This document shows, piece after piece, positions 9,990-22,400 of a stretch of 64,000 nt of DNA (position 1 is its first letter; each line of letters opens with the position of its first letter). The notes under the pieces are model-generated. The model was not told where the DNA came from, did no database searches, and saw nothing but the letters and a program-made list of their open reading frames with translations. The position numbers and the translations under genes were made by a program. Source of the stretch: Biomphalaria glabrata (Eukaryota; Mollusca; Gastropoda; Planorbidae); contig NC_074721.1 in NCBI RefSeq assembly GCF_947242115.1, forward strand, positions 2,948,001 through 3,012,000, read 5' to 3'.

Positions 9990-10419
9990 GATTGTCTTCC
10001 CTGACTATTTCCAAAGCCGTACAAATCAATAAATTAGTTAATTAAATAGTAGAATTACATACATTCTATACCAGGTATAGAAAAAGAAACTAAATCTTAA
10101 AATAATAAAATATATCGCGTTAAATATAGAGTTCATACCCTTACATAAACTCTTTATATTTTAAAGTATTTTTATTTATAGTTTAGAGGGCAAACCAGTT
10201 CGATAGGTATTTAAAGAATATATAATTAATATTGCATACCCAATATTTACATAGAATTTGGATCTGTCTACATTAGATCAGTTATTTTGATCTCTTATCA
10301 TAATTGGTTAAAAACAAAAAAACTTAAAATTTCTAATTTCCCTTATAAAAGTTCCCAGATGGTTTTCTTCACAATGAGGCTATCAAACTAAACCCTGATT
10401 AACCCACTTCTGGTCGTTA
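9990..10419. promoter_or_regulatory. AT-rich upstream region of the SLC17 gene
   Basis: AT-rich sequence with no repeat or coding match. It should hold the promoter and 5' UTR of the transporter gene, but I see no unambiguous TATA box or initiator. An in-frame stop at 10396-10398 lies upstream of the first ATG. Confidence 0.35.
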
Positions 10420-13400
10420 ATGCCAAACATGAGCAATGACGTCATCACTCGCCAAGATGAAGAAAAGGTCCGCACAAAGCTATTACACAAAACAGAAGAG
10501 TCGGAATATCACGTGGCGTGCACGAGAAAAGGTAAATACTAGAAATGACCCACTGACCTAGTTAACGCTTTAAATATATAAATGTAATATATTTTCCTTC
10601 AATGCTGGAGCCTACTGAATGGTGGCATCCAATAAATATGTAAACCTGCTTTGATAAAAAGAGAAAATGGTAAATTGGATACAGCGAAATAGGGGACAGT
10701 CTTGACCAGGGCACGAGCCTCGGATCCTCAGACAGAACCGGCCTTAAGCATAGGCAAAGGCATAGGCAAAATATACAACCACCTATCACCTCCGATTGGT
10801 GGGGGCCTCGCATAGGACTAATAAAAAAATTAGACAAAGAAAAAAAAACCCAGCGAAACTTGGATCAAATCTCAAACATAGCATAGGTCTATTGCTCTAT
10901 GTCTGCTAGACTCGCTCTAAGTTTTTACCTCGACTCAAGGTTTATAACAAAAATTTAGATTGATTTATTAGATGACCAATGCTAGAAGACCTTTTGGTGA
11001 AAATGGCGAGACATTTCGAGTCTGATGCACCAAAAGGCAAACGAAAAGCGGATGGCCTTAAAAGAAGTGTATTTTGAAGGAAAAAAGTCATGAATATGGT
11101 CAGGAAAGATGCAGGTTCGAGCAATGCACAGTAGAGTCAGCACTTCTGCTTCGATTGGAAAGATCTTCGATCAGTAATGAAGAACGTATCGAAAACATAT
11201 TGATTGATTTTATATAGATACAGATATGTTTTTTAATAAATTGCGTGTTTTTATTTTTTTCGTTGTTTATTTTTAATTTTCATTTGGAACCATCAAATTC
11301 ACTTCGTCCAAAGCCTCTAGTTACTTAAGACCGGAACTGCAGGCTTAGATTTGATAACTTCGCCTGGCAGAAACGCAGTACCAAGAAAATTAACACTGCG
11401 ACCTTCCATATTCTCATAAAAGTATCTTTTTAATCGCTAGTGTTTCGCAACGGTCAAATGTCCCGCCCCCATCTCGCAAAACCCGCCTTCACCAACAATT
11501 TTTAAAGAGCCGACACAGATGCTCGTTAGTTCAAAAGGCTGAATAGCACCGCATTACAGGCCGGATATGGCCCGCGGGTTGTAGTCTGAGCACCACTGTT
11601 AAAACGAATAGCTAAATATCAAATCTACTGAAATACTTACTAAAAAAAAAAGATAATAAGCTCGACCTGGCAGTCTGTGTTAGCAATTGATCAATAGTCA
11701 TCCATTTATATTTGATGTATTGCATTAGCCCTCGGCATTAAAGTTAGACTGATGCACTCCTTGTTATGGCCATTTTATTGTATGCTTACGAATCTTGTAC
11801 ATTAGCTGCAGAATCAGACAGGAGGATCCTAGACATGAATTCGAGATGCTATAGGAGGATCCTAGCCATGGATTCGAGATGCTATAGGAGGATCCTAGCC
11901 ATGGATTCGAGATGCTATAGGAGGATCCTAGCCATGGATTCGAGATGCTATAGGAGGATCCTAGCCATGGATTCGAGATTCAAATACAAAGATGCACCAC
12001 AAATGAAGACATTCGAAACAGGATCCTGATGACTATTGTGCCCCACGATGATTGGCTGACTACTGTAATAAACTTGAATCAAAAAATGAATGGACCTATT
12101 ACTCACAGTACTGACAAAGACCTTTCTACAGGGAACAGTTCCAGGGAAAAGAAGAGGCAGACAAAGAAAACAATCATTGAATTATAGAGTCAGTTGCTGG
12201 ATCATTTGTGGTACCCCAACGGTCCGTATGATTGTCAAAAGAGTTGAGCCGAAGGCTCTTCGAACTCTAGGCGTGTAATCCTGCTTGAACCAACCGTTGT
12301 GTCTGGAAGAGGTCCAAGTCAATGTCAATGTAAAACATTGCTATTTCCGATGTATCTGGTACTCCGGGCGCATGGACTCGAGTCGGCAGAAGGCCGAGCA
12401 CACCGGGAACCCCCGCCATTCCCCTATGTTTTACCAAGCTAACCCTGCAGAACTCGCCATTAGTGTAACGGTCCCTTGAGGAACGGCGCATGAATTATCG
12501 ACAGGGACGTGGAAGCTCTCTTTCAACTCCGCACCGTGCAATGGGAAAGCTCTCGCATTCCCTTAGACACTCCCACAGGAGTTTTGTTTTGCTGTTCATT
12601 TAGCCTAATCACTTCCTCTAGTGATCGTTTCCACCCGAGTGCCGCGTTGAGGCAGAATAGCGTACTCGGGTCCCAATGGTCCAACAATCTGGATAGGACT
12701 AGGCGAAGATTTTGATAGAGCAGCGGTTCTCAATCTTTTAAGCTCGGCGACCCCTTTTTAGAATCCCCCACTCGGCCGCGACCCCCCCCCCCCCACAGCA
12801 AAAGAAGAATAGACAAAAACAATCCATATTTTCGATGGTCTTAGGCGACCCCTGGCAAATCGTCAATCGACCCCCAAGGGGGTCGCGACCCACAGGTTGA
12901 GAACCCCTGTGATAGAGTGTGTGTTTTTTTTTATAACGTCTTGAGTATCGATGCTAATTACAATACCTATTGCCTAAAATAAGTTTAAATGAGATTATTA
13001 AGTTATGCATGATTATTACCCAAGTAAAATGAAATCAAAAGAATGGGGGAGAAAAAAAAATGAAAATCTTTTCCCACTATATTATCTAAATTAAATTAAC
13101 GTTCCTTATTTTAGGACCTCCTTGGTGGCGCTCTCAGCGCTATATTCTGGCCTACATCCTGTGCTGGTGTCAAATGAACATCTTCTGCCAAAGGATCAAC
13201 CTGAGCGTGGCTATCGTCTGCATGGTCAACCACACCGCGGTCAGCGTGGGCCGCCACACTGCCTTTAACCAGACGTCTCCATCTTCTGGGCTAAACCATT
13301 CCGACTTTACTTCTGATGGGGCGAAGAATCTGAGCACACAAACTCAACTGTTATCGCCCCTGTCTGGACAGCTGAGCGATCTAGGTCTAGTGCACGGTCG

Positions 13401-16400
13401 CAGTACTGTTGCAGACACTCAAGAAACGTGTGGTAGTGCTTATAGTGAACAGATACACTTCCAGGAGGTTGTTATTATTTTAGCTTCTTTTTTAAACTAG
13501 TTTTGTTATTAATACAGGTAGTAATTTCAACTCTAGTCTCTTAGCCAATACAACTGTAAGACTAGTTTACTTTTGTGATTCAGCATAATAGTTTTTAGCA
13601 AATCTATTAAGACATACACTTCATACAGATACAATCACACATTATCACTTTCACCAATCCCTTATTCTGTTGCAATGTTGGGGCACCACACATGATCTGT
13701 TGACTGTCTTCCACCATTCTTCTCTCTCTTTTGCCTTAAGTAAAATCTCTTCCAGTGACAGTCCTATGTTGTTTTCCTATTGCTTTCTTTGTCTGCTTCT
13801 TCTTTTCCTTGTACTGTTCCTTGAAGGAAGGTCTTTGCCAGTCCTTAGTACTATTTTCTCATGATTTTTTAAAAATATATAGATCCTGCTATCTTTGAGT
13901 TGGTCAGTAAATATTTTTATTAAAAAAAAAAGATTTAAATATATTTTGACTTTTTATTGAATCTTTCAGGATGGTACATTTGTTTGGGACAAGGAGACTC
14001 AGGGAGTTCTCCTTGGTGCTATTTACTGGTCATACCTGACCGTACAGATTCCAGGCAATGTGCTGGTCAGAAATGTCAAGAAGAAGACTATCATCTTGGT
14101 CTCGCTAACTTTAATGACATCTTGCACCATTCTGGTCCATGGTGCAGCATTGTTAAGCCAATGGGTAGTCTTCTGCCTGAGACTTATACAAGGAGGATGT
14201 ACTGTGAGTATACAAGTCTGGTCAGTGACCAGTTTTGAGTCAAAGAGTTGATCATGGGCAGGGACTTAGCAGGCACCCTCTGATTGAAAAAAACTAAGAC
14301 AGTTTATAGACATAAAATGAGCTTGTGTGATATGAGAGGGAAGTCTTAACATCCATGAGGGGTTTGTGCACAATCTATTATGATTTTCAGATGTGTTGGG
14401 AATGGGATAGTATGATATATGGGATAGATTTTGTGATATAATGAGGTGGTTGTGTGTATGAAGAGGCAGACAGAAAAAGCGATGGGAGGACAACATTAAA
14501 GAATGGACGGGCCTGCCATTGAAAGAGGTTCTAAACAGGGCATAAAAAGGGAGGAATGGAGAAAGACGGTAGACAAGTCTTGCCTGGGGATAGGTAAAGG
14601 GTAAAAGGTGTGTATGAATATGGAACAGATACAAATCAATATGTTAATGAACAAATACAACAAAAGGTTATCAGACTACAGGGTAATATTTTCCTAATGT
14701 GAGGTACATGTGTATTTAGAAAAAGGAGCCTACTTCACACGTCCAGATGCCTCAGTCAGAATACCAAGAAGTTGAGAGTTTTCCTTTACCCCAATATTGT
14801 CACATGAAGAAGGAGCAAGTGGCCAAATGGATGATCAGTATTTAGGATGGAAGGCCTACTGGATATAAAAATCAGGGCTTGATTTAAGGGAGAGCAGGTG
14901 GGGCTACAGCCCTGGAGGTCATCCACAAGAAAGGGACCCCTCCACAATAAAGAAAAAAATCCATATTTTGATGGGTCATCAAATTTACAATAAAAAAAAA
15001 TAAATTTTTGTTCGCATTTTTACCAGCATCACTTTAGATCATACAGTTGGCAATACTGTCGTGGTTATATAATATATAATAATATAGTGTGCTCATATTC
15101 TTGTCATATATTCTGGATTTAGTACATTGCATAAACACTAATTAAAAATTGTCAATTTTTGGTACAAAAATATGCTTGTTAAATAATTATGTTTTTTTAA
15201 ACAAAGAAAAACTAAATTTGATTTATAATCACTCTTTTTTTTTAATAATATGGCATGCTTTTAGATATTAGAATTTTTTATTAATAAGTGGATGTTTATT
15301 AAAGTTTTTGTAGGGGGCTCCTCATACTTAAATCCGGCCCTGATAGGAATCATGCTATTTTTTTATGGGCCACCTGTAGTTAAACTCTATCTGCCAGAGA
15401 TTTAATATAATAATTGACATGTTATTAATGACCCTTTTTTGGGAACATAAAGTAAATCTATAGCTATAGCCAAAGTATCCTTGTCAAGACCTATGTGATA
15501 TTCTTGAACTATGGCTGAATGGCATTTCATATTCACTTTGGAATATTATAAGGATTGTTCTGAATTCAAACCTTGCACTTCCCTTAACATCCAACAGAAG
15601 GTTTGGTCTACTAGGTTGTAATACTTTCATTGCTTAAGGAATTAACAAAACATAAAACAAATAAATGTGTATGTCTTCTGATAATGTAACTGTCACTATA
15701 ATGAAATCTATTTCTTGATGTATGGCCTTATGTTGATAACTTAACAGATTCGAAAGATAATGTTTTCATATAGTAACCTGTTCTGCACTCTTTCTTTTTC
15801 AGGCTCTGGCTATGATAGCTTTGTATGGCATTTGGTCTAAATGGGCACCTCCTGTTGAACGGACTGGCCTGCTCACTGTAGGACTTTCTGGTCAGATGCT
15901 GGGCAATATCATGGCATTTCCTGTGTCTGCCTTGTTATGCAAGTACGGCTTCCTAGGAGGGTGGCCCTCTGTTTTCTATGTCTTTGGTTTGTACCTGCGG
16001 GACATTGATTAGATAGCTGGCACTGAGCTTTTGTTGTAGAATTAGTAGAGGGCCAATAGAATATATAGCTGGCACTAAGCTTTTTTTTGCAGAATTAGTA
16101 GAGGGCCTATTGAATATATAGCTGTCACTAAGCCTTTGTTGCTGAATTAGTAGAGGGCCAATAGAATATATAGCTTGCACTAAGTAGATAGCTGGCACTG
16201 AGCTTTTGTTGTAGAATTAGTAGAGGGCCAATAGAATATATAGCTGGCACTAAGTAGATGACAAATTGATTGGACTTTTTCTAAAATTAGCAGAATGCAA
16301 AATGAATACTTAACTGGTGATGGGCTTTTTCTAAAAATTAGCAGTTTGCAATTGAATAAGCTAGTAATGGGTTTTTCTTTGAATTAGCATTTGTGGGCTT

Positions 16401-19400
16401 GTGAGCACACTGAGCTGTTTCTAAATTGATTATTAATTTTCTAAAATACTGTATCTCGAATGTACTTGTTTCTAAAGAGCAAATATTCATGTTTTTCAAG
16501 AGACAGTGAAGTAAATGTGTGAAACATGTAGAATGTGCTCTGTATTCTGTTATTCATTATCTACAGGACTTATCGGCTTGGTGTGGTTGGTCTTCTTTTG
16601 CTTGTTCACTGAGGATTCGCCTGAGCACCATAAATACATCACACCAGAGGAAAGAAGCTACATCATGGGCTCATTGAAAGAAACCGAGGTTCACAAGCAT
16701 AAAGTGAGTCAGTCCAATAAAGTTGATTATTTAATACATCCTATAAGTGAATAGTCTTTTCTTCGTAGGTCATTGTTAGGAGAATCGGATAGTCGTTGAT
16801 GTCCTTAGGCAGTAATTAATTTGTCAATAAACAAGTTATGTGAGATTGTAAAACACTTTAATTATTTAAAAGATGTTTGTCATCATGCTATTGCTTGTAA
16901 TAGCTCATTTATAATGAGTACCGCTCTAATCATCATGTAGTCTTAGATTCAGGCAGCCTAATGCATATAGAAATGCAGTCTGGGTAATTGTAGGTTTTGG
17001 TATTTAATGTAGAAGATGTTATTTTCTTCTCTTTGGCTCTATGGAGGCATGTAGGATGCCTAGTCGTGTGGTATGTGCTCTGAACTGTAATCTTCATGGA
17101 GCCAGGCTCAAACCCTGCCCACTGCCACCCACCACCATCGTAAGGGAGGTTTGGTCTAGGATAAAATGATGTTCAATTCTGAAGGAACACCCGGAGCATG
17201 TAAAAACAGGTCCTCACTAGGTTTTGTGCTTGAATACAAGAAGACTTGAATATCTTTTAATTCTGAATGCTCTCAAAAGATATTTGGAGTTTCTCAAGTT
17301 TTTATCATTGGCCTCCACTTATAAATTTTTGCAAATGTAAATTATAATTTTAAATGTCACTTATGTAGTGTACAATATTTCAACATCATTGGACTACACT
17401 TATAAATTTTTGCAAATGTAAATTAAAATTTTAAAAGTCACTTATGTATTTTACAATATTTCAAAACTATTTTTTTTAAATTTCCACATCAGGCTAAAGC
17501 TCCATGGCTTTCTATTATAAAGTCTCCTCCATTTTGGGGAATCGTCTCCGCCCATGTCAGCTACACCTGGGGCCTTTTCCTGTTTCTTTCAACACTGCCC
17601 CAATACATGTTTGAAGTTCTGAAGTTTGATATAGCATCTGTAAGTTGGCTTTCATTTTTAAATTATATTACCGGTAGTTATTTATTTTTGAGTGACGGAT
17701 GACAACGATGTCTTGATGTTACAATGAGATTGTGTTGATCAGACTATGCATTTCTGATGTTATAATTCTGTACAGATTTCTCCTTTAGACAATTTCTGAA
17801 TTCCCAATCTCATGATGCCAGATAAACTAGGCCTACTTTAAAGTGTAAACTCAAAACTGAAATCTTCTTTAAAATAAATACATTGGCTTTATTCTGGAAC
17901 TAGAAATCACTTTAATAATATACACATTACATAAATGTAATACAATTCAATTGAAACTCTTTTACTCTTGTTGTCGCTCCCAGTCTATTTAAATACTAAC
18001 TCTTGCCCCCTTTCTGGCTACGTCCAAACTATTTTAGGAGCTTACAGAGAAACAGTCAACATTTAAAATAAACTTGTCATTACTCGTCAACAACAGACAA
18101 TCATGACCTTGTGCTGCAGAACTACAATCTAAAAAAAAAACTTAATGCAAAAGCTGCTTTATGTTAAGTGACAATCATGAACAATTTTTTTCTGAATAGA
18201 AATCAGTATAACATACCCTAAATGTTTATAATGTATATCCTAATAGTTGGTAATAATTAACATGTCTAGTTTGAATATAGCCCATATAATGATTGATGTA
18301 ATGTCTAGGTGAAATTCAAGTAAACAGATATATAGCCCTTACAAAAATAATAAGTTCAATCAAATTAAGATATTAGAATATACTTTAACCTATTAAATAA
18401 GTTTCTGATTACTAAAACTATTTTGTTTTTTTCAGAATGGTATTTTCTCCATGTTGCCCTACATTGCTCTGTTTGTCACAACTCTCTCGTCAGGTCAAAT
18501 AAGTGACCTACTTATTAAAAAGCAAATCATGAGAGTCTTACTGGTGCGCAAGTTGTGTATCATCACATGTAAGTCTTTGGATTTGTTGAAATCATAAGAG
18601 AGAAATTAAACCAAATATTTTTATTAAATAATTGTTATTAATTATTATCCATTTGAAACACTGTGCTCATCCATCTTGGGAATCGAAGACATTGCCATTA
18701 ATTATCAATTAATTATTATTATTAATGTATTAATTATGCCCCAGGAGTCTGTGTCTATGGTAGATCTGAACTCTCTTGTTTTTGTAATTTGCAAAACAAC
18801 ATTTTAGTTTTACCTTATCTTCTTATATACTACAGACGTTACTTCATGTGTCAATCTAGTCATGCATGTTAATCAATGACTTAAACTCTGCTAAGTCATT
18901 GTTTTTTCTGGCAGATTCAAGTATCCCTTTCCATTCTCTAATGGCACTAGAGAAGAAGAAGCACTTGTATGAATTTGTTGTAGCATATGGAATGGCTAGA
19001 ATTTATGTTTTGCCTGATCTTGTTATTTTTAAATTCAATAAAAGCTGGTCATGTGATATGTGCTTAAGACAGTTGTTCCCATGGTCTTGAGATTGAACCC
19101 TGCATATTGCCATCCCCTGCCGTCCAGTCAGGGCTGTATTTAGGCTTGATTAGGCTATTTGAGATTAGGGCCCTTTGTAGTCAAAATAAGGCCATTCTTT
19201 TTTATTTCATAAAAATGAATTGCAACTATCCCTGGTGGGAGGCCCCTTAGCATAAGGGGGGTTAATAGGCTAAAGCTTATGTTGGCTTGAAGTAAATATA
19301 GCACTGGCTGTCCTGCAGAAGGTCTGGGCTAGGAAGTTGTTATCTTTATTTCTGAATATGCATCCTTTATTTGGGATCCTTCATCTCTTGAAAACAAAGA

Positions 19401-22400
19401 AATTAGAACAGACACAAAATAGAGCAGTGAGGTTCTTAACAAACGAATAGAGTAAAATCATTATATTTAGAAACCCTTCAGGAAAGAAGAATTAAAAGCA
19501 AATATACATAAAACACTGAACCATAATCTTCAAATACAAAAACAAAACCTAATAAAATATTCAGACAAAAATGTGTACAAATGCTCCTTCTTCCCTAGTG
19601 CTATTAGAGTATGGAATGGGTTTCCTAAGCCAGCCAGGAAAACCAATGTCTTGGAAGAGTTTAAGTGATTGATTAAAATGCATGACTAAATTGACCTAGG
19701 GATACACATAGGACATAATCATCTTATTTTTTTAAATAACTTCTGTATTTATAAGATAAAGAATGTCAGACACTTACAAAAGAAACAAATTGAACAATTT
19801 AGCTTTTCCCTTCCATCTACTCATCAGATTTATTCATACTCTGTTACAGCTTATTATGGTACATTAATCTTTCATTATTAACATTAACAAAATTGTTAAA
19901 GAAATTTACATCAATAAATAAACAGGACTAAATATCCCCATATAAATGCATTAAAAATTAACAACTGAGATTCTCAACTTTTCTTATTGACTAACTGTGT
20001 AAATTTAAACCCAGAGTGTTTTAGATTTATAAAACATGGCATCTTTTGTAAAATAATTCATTTTGCCATGATGAAGTGAATAAGCCTACAGGTTTAAAAA
20101 ATAGAACAACAAAATGAAACAAATTCTGTTTTGTGGTGATTTTGTGGATTATAAACCAAGATAATTGTACAACTGTTTTTGTTTAAATTGAAGAAGCATC
20201 TGTTATTTATAAGGGGATTGATAAATAAAAGTTGTAGATTATATTCTGACTGATTCAGTCCCTCCTATCCAGATAAATGTCACATTCATTTTGATTCTGT
20301 TAAAAAAAAAGACAACAAAACCACAATGTTACTGTCCTGTTGGCTCATATTTCTCATGGCTATGGCCAAATTTTGATTCACGGTGCCCCTGCTGCGGGGA
20401 AGAAGAGGAAACCATGCCTCATATTCTGTTTGACTGCCCCAGACTGGCTGATCTCCGTCTTGACAGGTCTGGGAAACCAATAATTCTCGACCTGTATGGT
20501 GACATTTATGCACTACACAAGACAGCAGGGTTTCTTTCCAGGGCTTTTGCAAGAGAGAATTTGAGCCTCTCAAGCCCTCACTCAAATGGAGTTTGATGAT
20601 GATGAACCCTCAGCCACCACCCCTCCTAATGTTTTAAAGAGTAATAAGTATTGATTTATGATACTCAAAGTGCTTTTAACCATTATTTTCTTTTACCTTT
20701 AGCAAACTGTATACCTGCTGTAGCATTAGTCTGTTTAAGCTTTTTGGACTGTCACCAGCCTGAACTAGCCATTGTCCTGCTAGTCCTAAGTGTTGGTGCT
20801 ACAGGTAAGATTAGATCTATAGTGAATTTTACCCTATCAAATATTTGGTTATATTTGTAATTGTTTCAAGAATGACTGACATTTAGGTTTAGTAGCAAGT
20901 TTACAATTTTTAAAACATCTATTTGAACCTTAATGATGCACAGAACACTTTTTTGTGGGAAAAGTTTATCATTAGAACTCAATGGTGAAGCACATTTGTA
21001 ATCAGATTCCTAGGATCTGGAAAGTCATTTGTTGGAGCAGCAACATGAGGGCAGCCTGGTTATGCAGTATGCGCGGTTGACTGTCGTTCGGTTGTCTTAA
21101 TGGTCCTGGGTTCATACCCTGCCCACTGCCATCATCCCCTGTCATCCTGCTGATGGTTTGGACTAATATGTAAATTATCTTGAACGTTGAAGGAACATCT
21201 GAAACGTAAAATATTTTACTTTTTTTTTGACAATAATCTAAATGAAAGTTTTCGTTTCCAATTTGAACTTCAACTGAAATCTTTTGGCAGAAAGTCTCAA
21301 GTGTTACATCTTGACCATTTGCTCATGATGTTGACACCAAAACATTGTGTATATGTCCACATTCCAAAAATACACAATTAAAAAAATGCATGAGATTAAA
21401 TTTTCTAGATTTCTTTTTTTTTTTTTTTTTTTCTTTAAACACATATGACATAGATTGATCCATAGTTTTAAGTACATTTATATTGAAACTTGAAGAGATC
21501 AGGAACCTTCACACAAATCATGGGCAGATCTCTGCTTCTTAAAATCCGGTCTTGGGAGCTGCAGGCATGGTTTAAACTCTGTATCATCATGATCAGTTTG
21601 ACAGACAGGTAAGAGATAACTAGACAGCAGTGCCTAATAAATGATATTTTCTTTATCTCTGACAGGTTTTGGTTTGTCTGGTTTTGTCACAAATCCATTT
21701 GACATAGCTCCACGCTTTGCTGCAGAGATTATGACCATCAGCAACACACTGGCTACCATTCCAGGGATAATCACTCCCATTGTTGTGGCCACAGTCACCA
21801 AAAATGTAAGCGTCTGCTATTTCTTGTTAAGAGTTATCTTTTCTTTCCTGTTTGTCAGTCAGCCAAATATCTTAATTGAACCCCCCCCCCCCCTTTTTTT
21901 TTTTAGAACTATTTACTCATGTTGATTAAAAAAATAATTTTACATTTTACTTTATAAATCCATGTGTATGATATGTTATAAAGTGTGATTGTTGTATATA
22001 TTCTTTACATGATTTGGACTGTGCTATATTTTGAAAAATGCCTCAACTATATTATTTTGATAGTAAAGTAAAGTAAAGTTCCCCTTTCAGACCTTGTGGT
22101 CTATAGTGCAGATGATGTAAAGATCATCTGATTCTGTGGCCTATGGTTTACGAGGGCGTCATGTGGCCAGCACATCGACCAACCGCCTTTACTTTCCCTC
22201 AACTAATGTCAGGTACCCATCAGAGCTGGGTGGACTCAGAGGCGCCCAAAGATCCCGAAATTAAAAATCCCAGTCTTCACCAGGATTCGAACCAGGGATA
22301 TCAGGTTTGGAAGTCAAGCACTTTACCGCTCAGCCACCGCGCCTCCATATTATTTTGATAGGACTGACATTATTCCGACGTAGGAGAGGAGAGTGAAAGC

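Noticed and set aside
22280-22346. tRNA gene candidates (A box and B box) at the many SINE heads
   Set aside because: Each is attached to a conserved SINE body and tail and lacks a full cloverleaf; they are SINE promoters, not tRNA genes.
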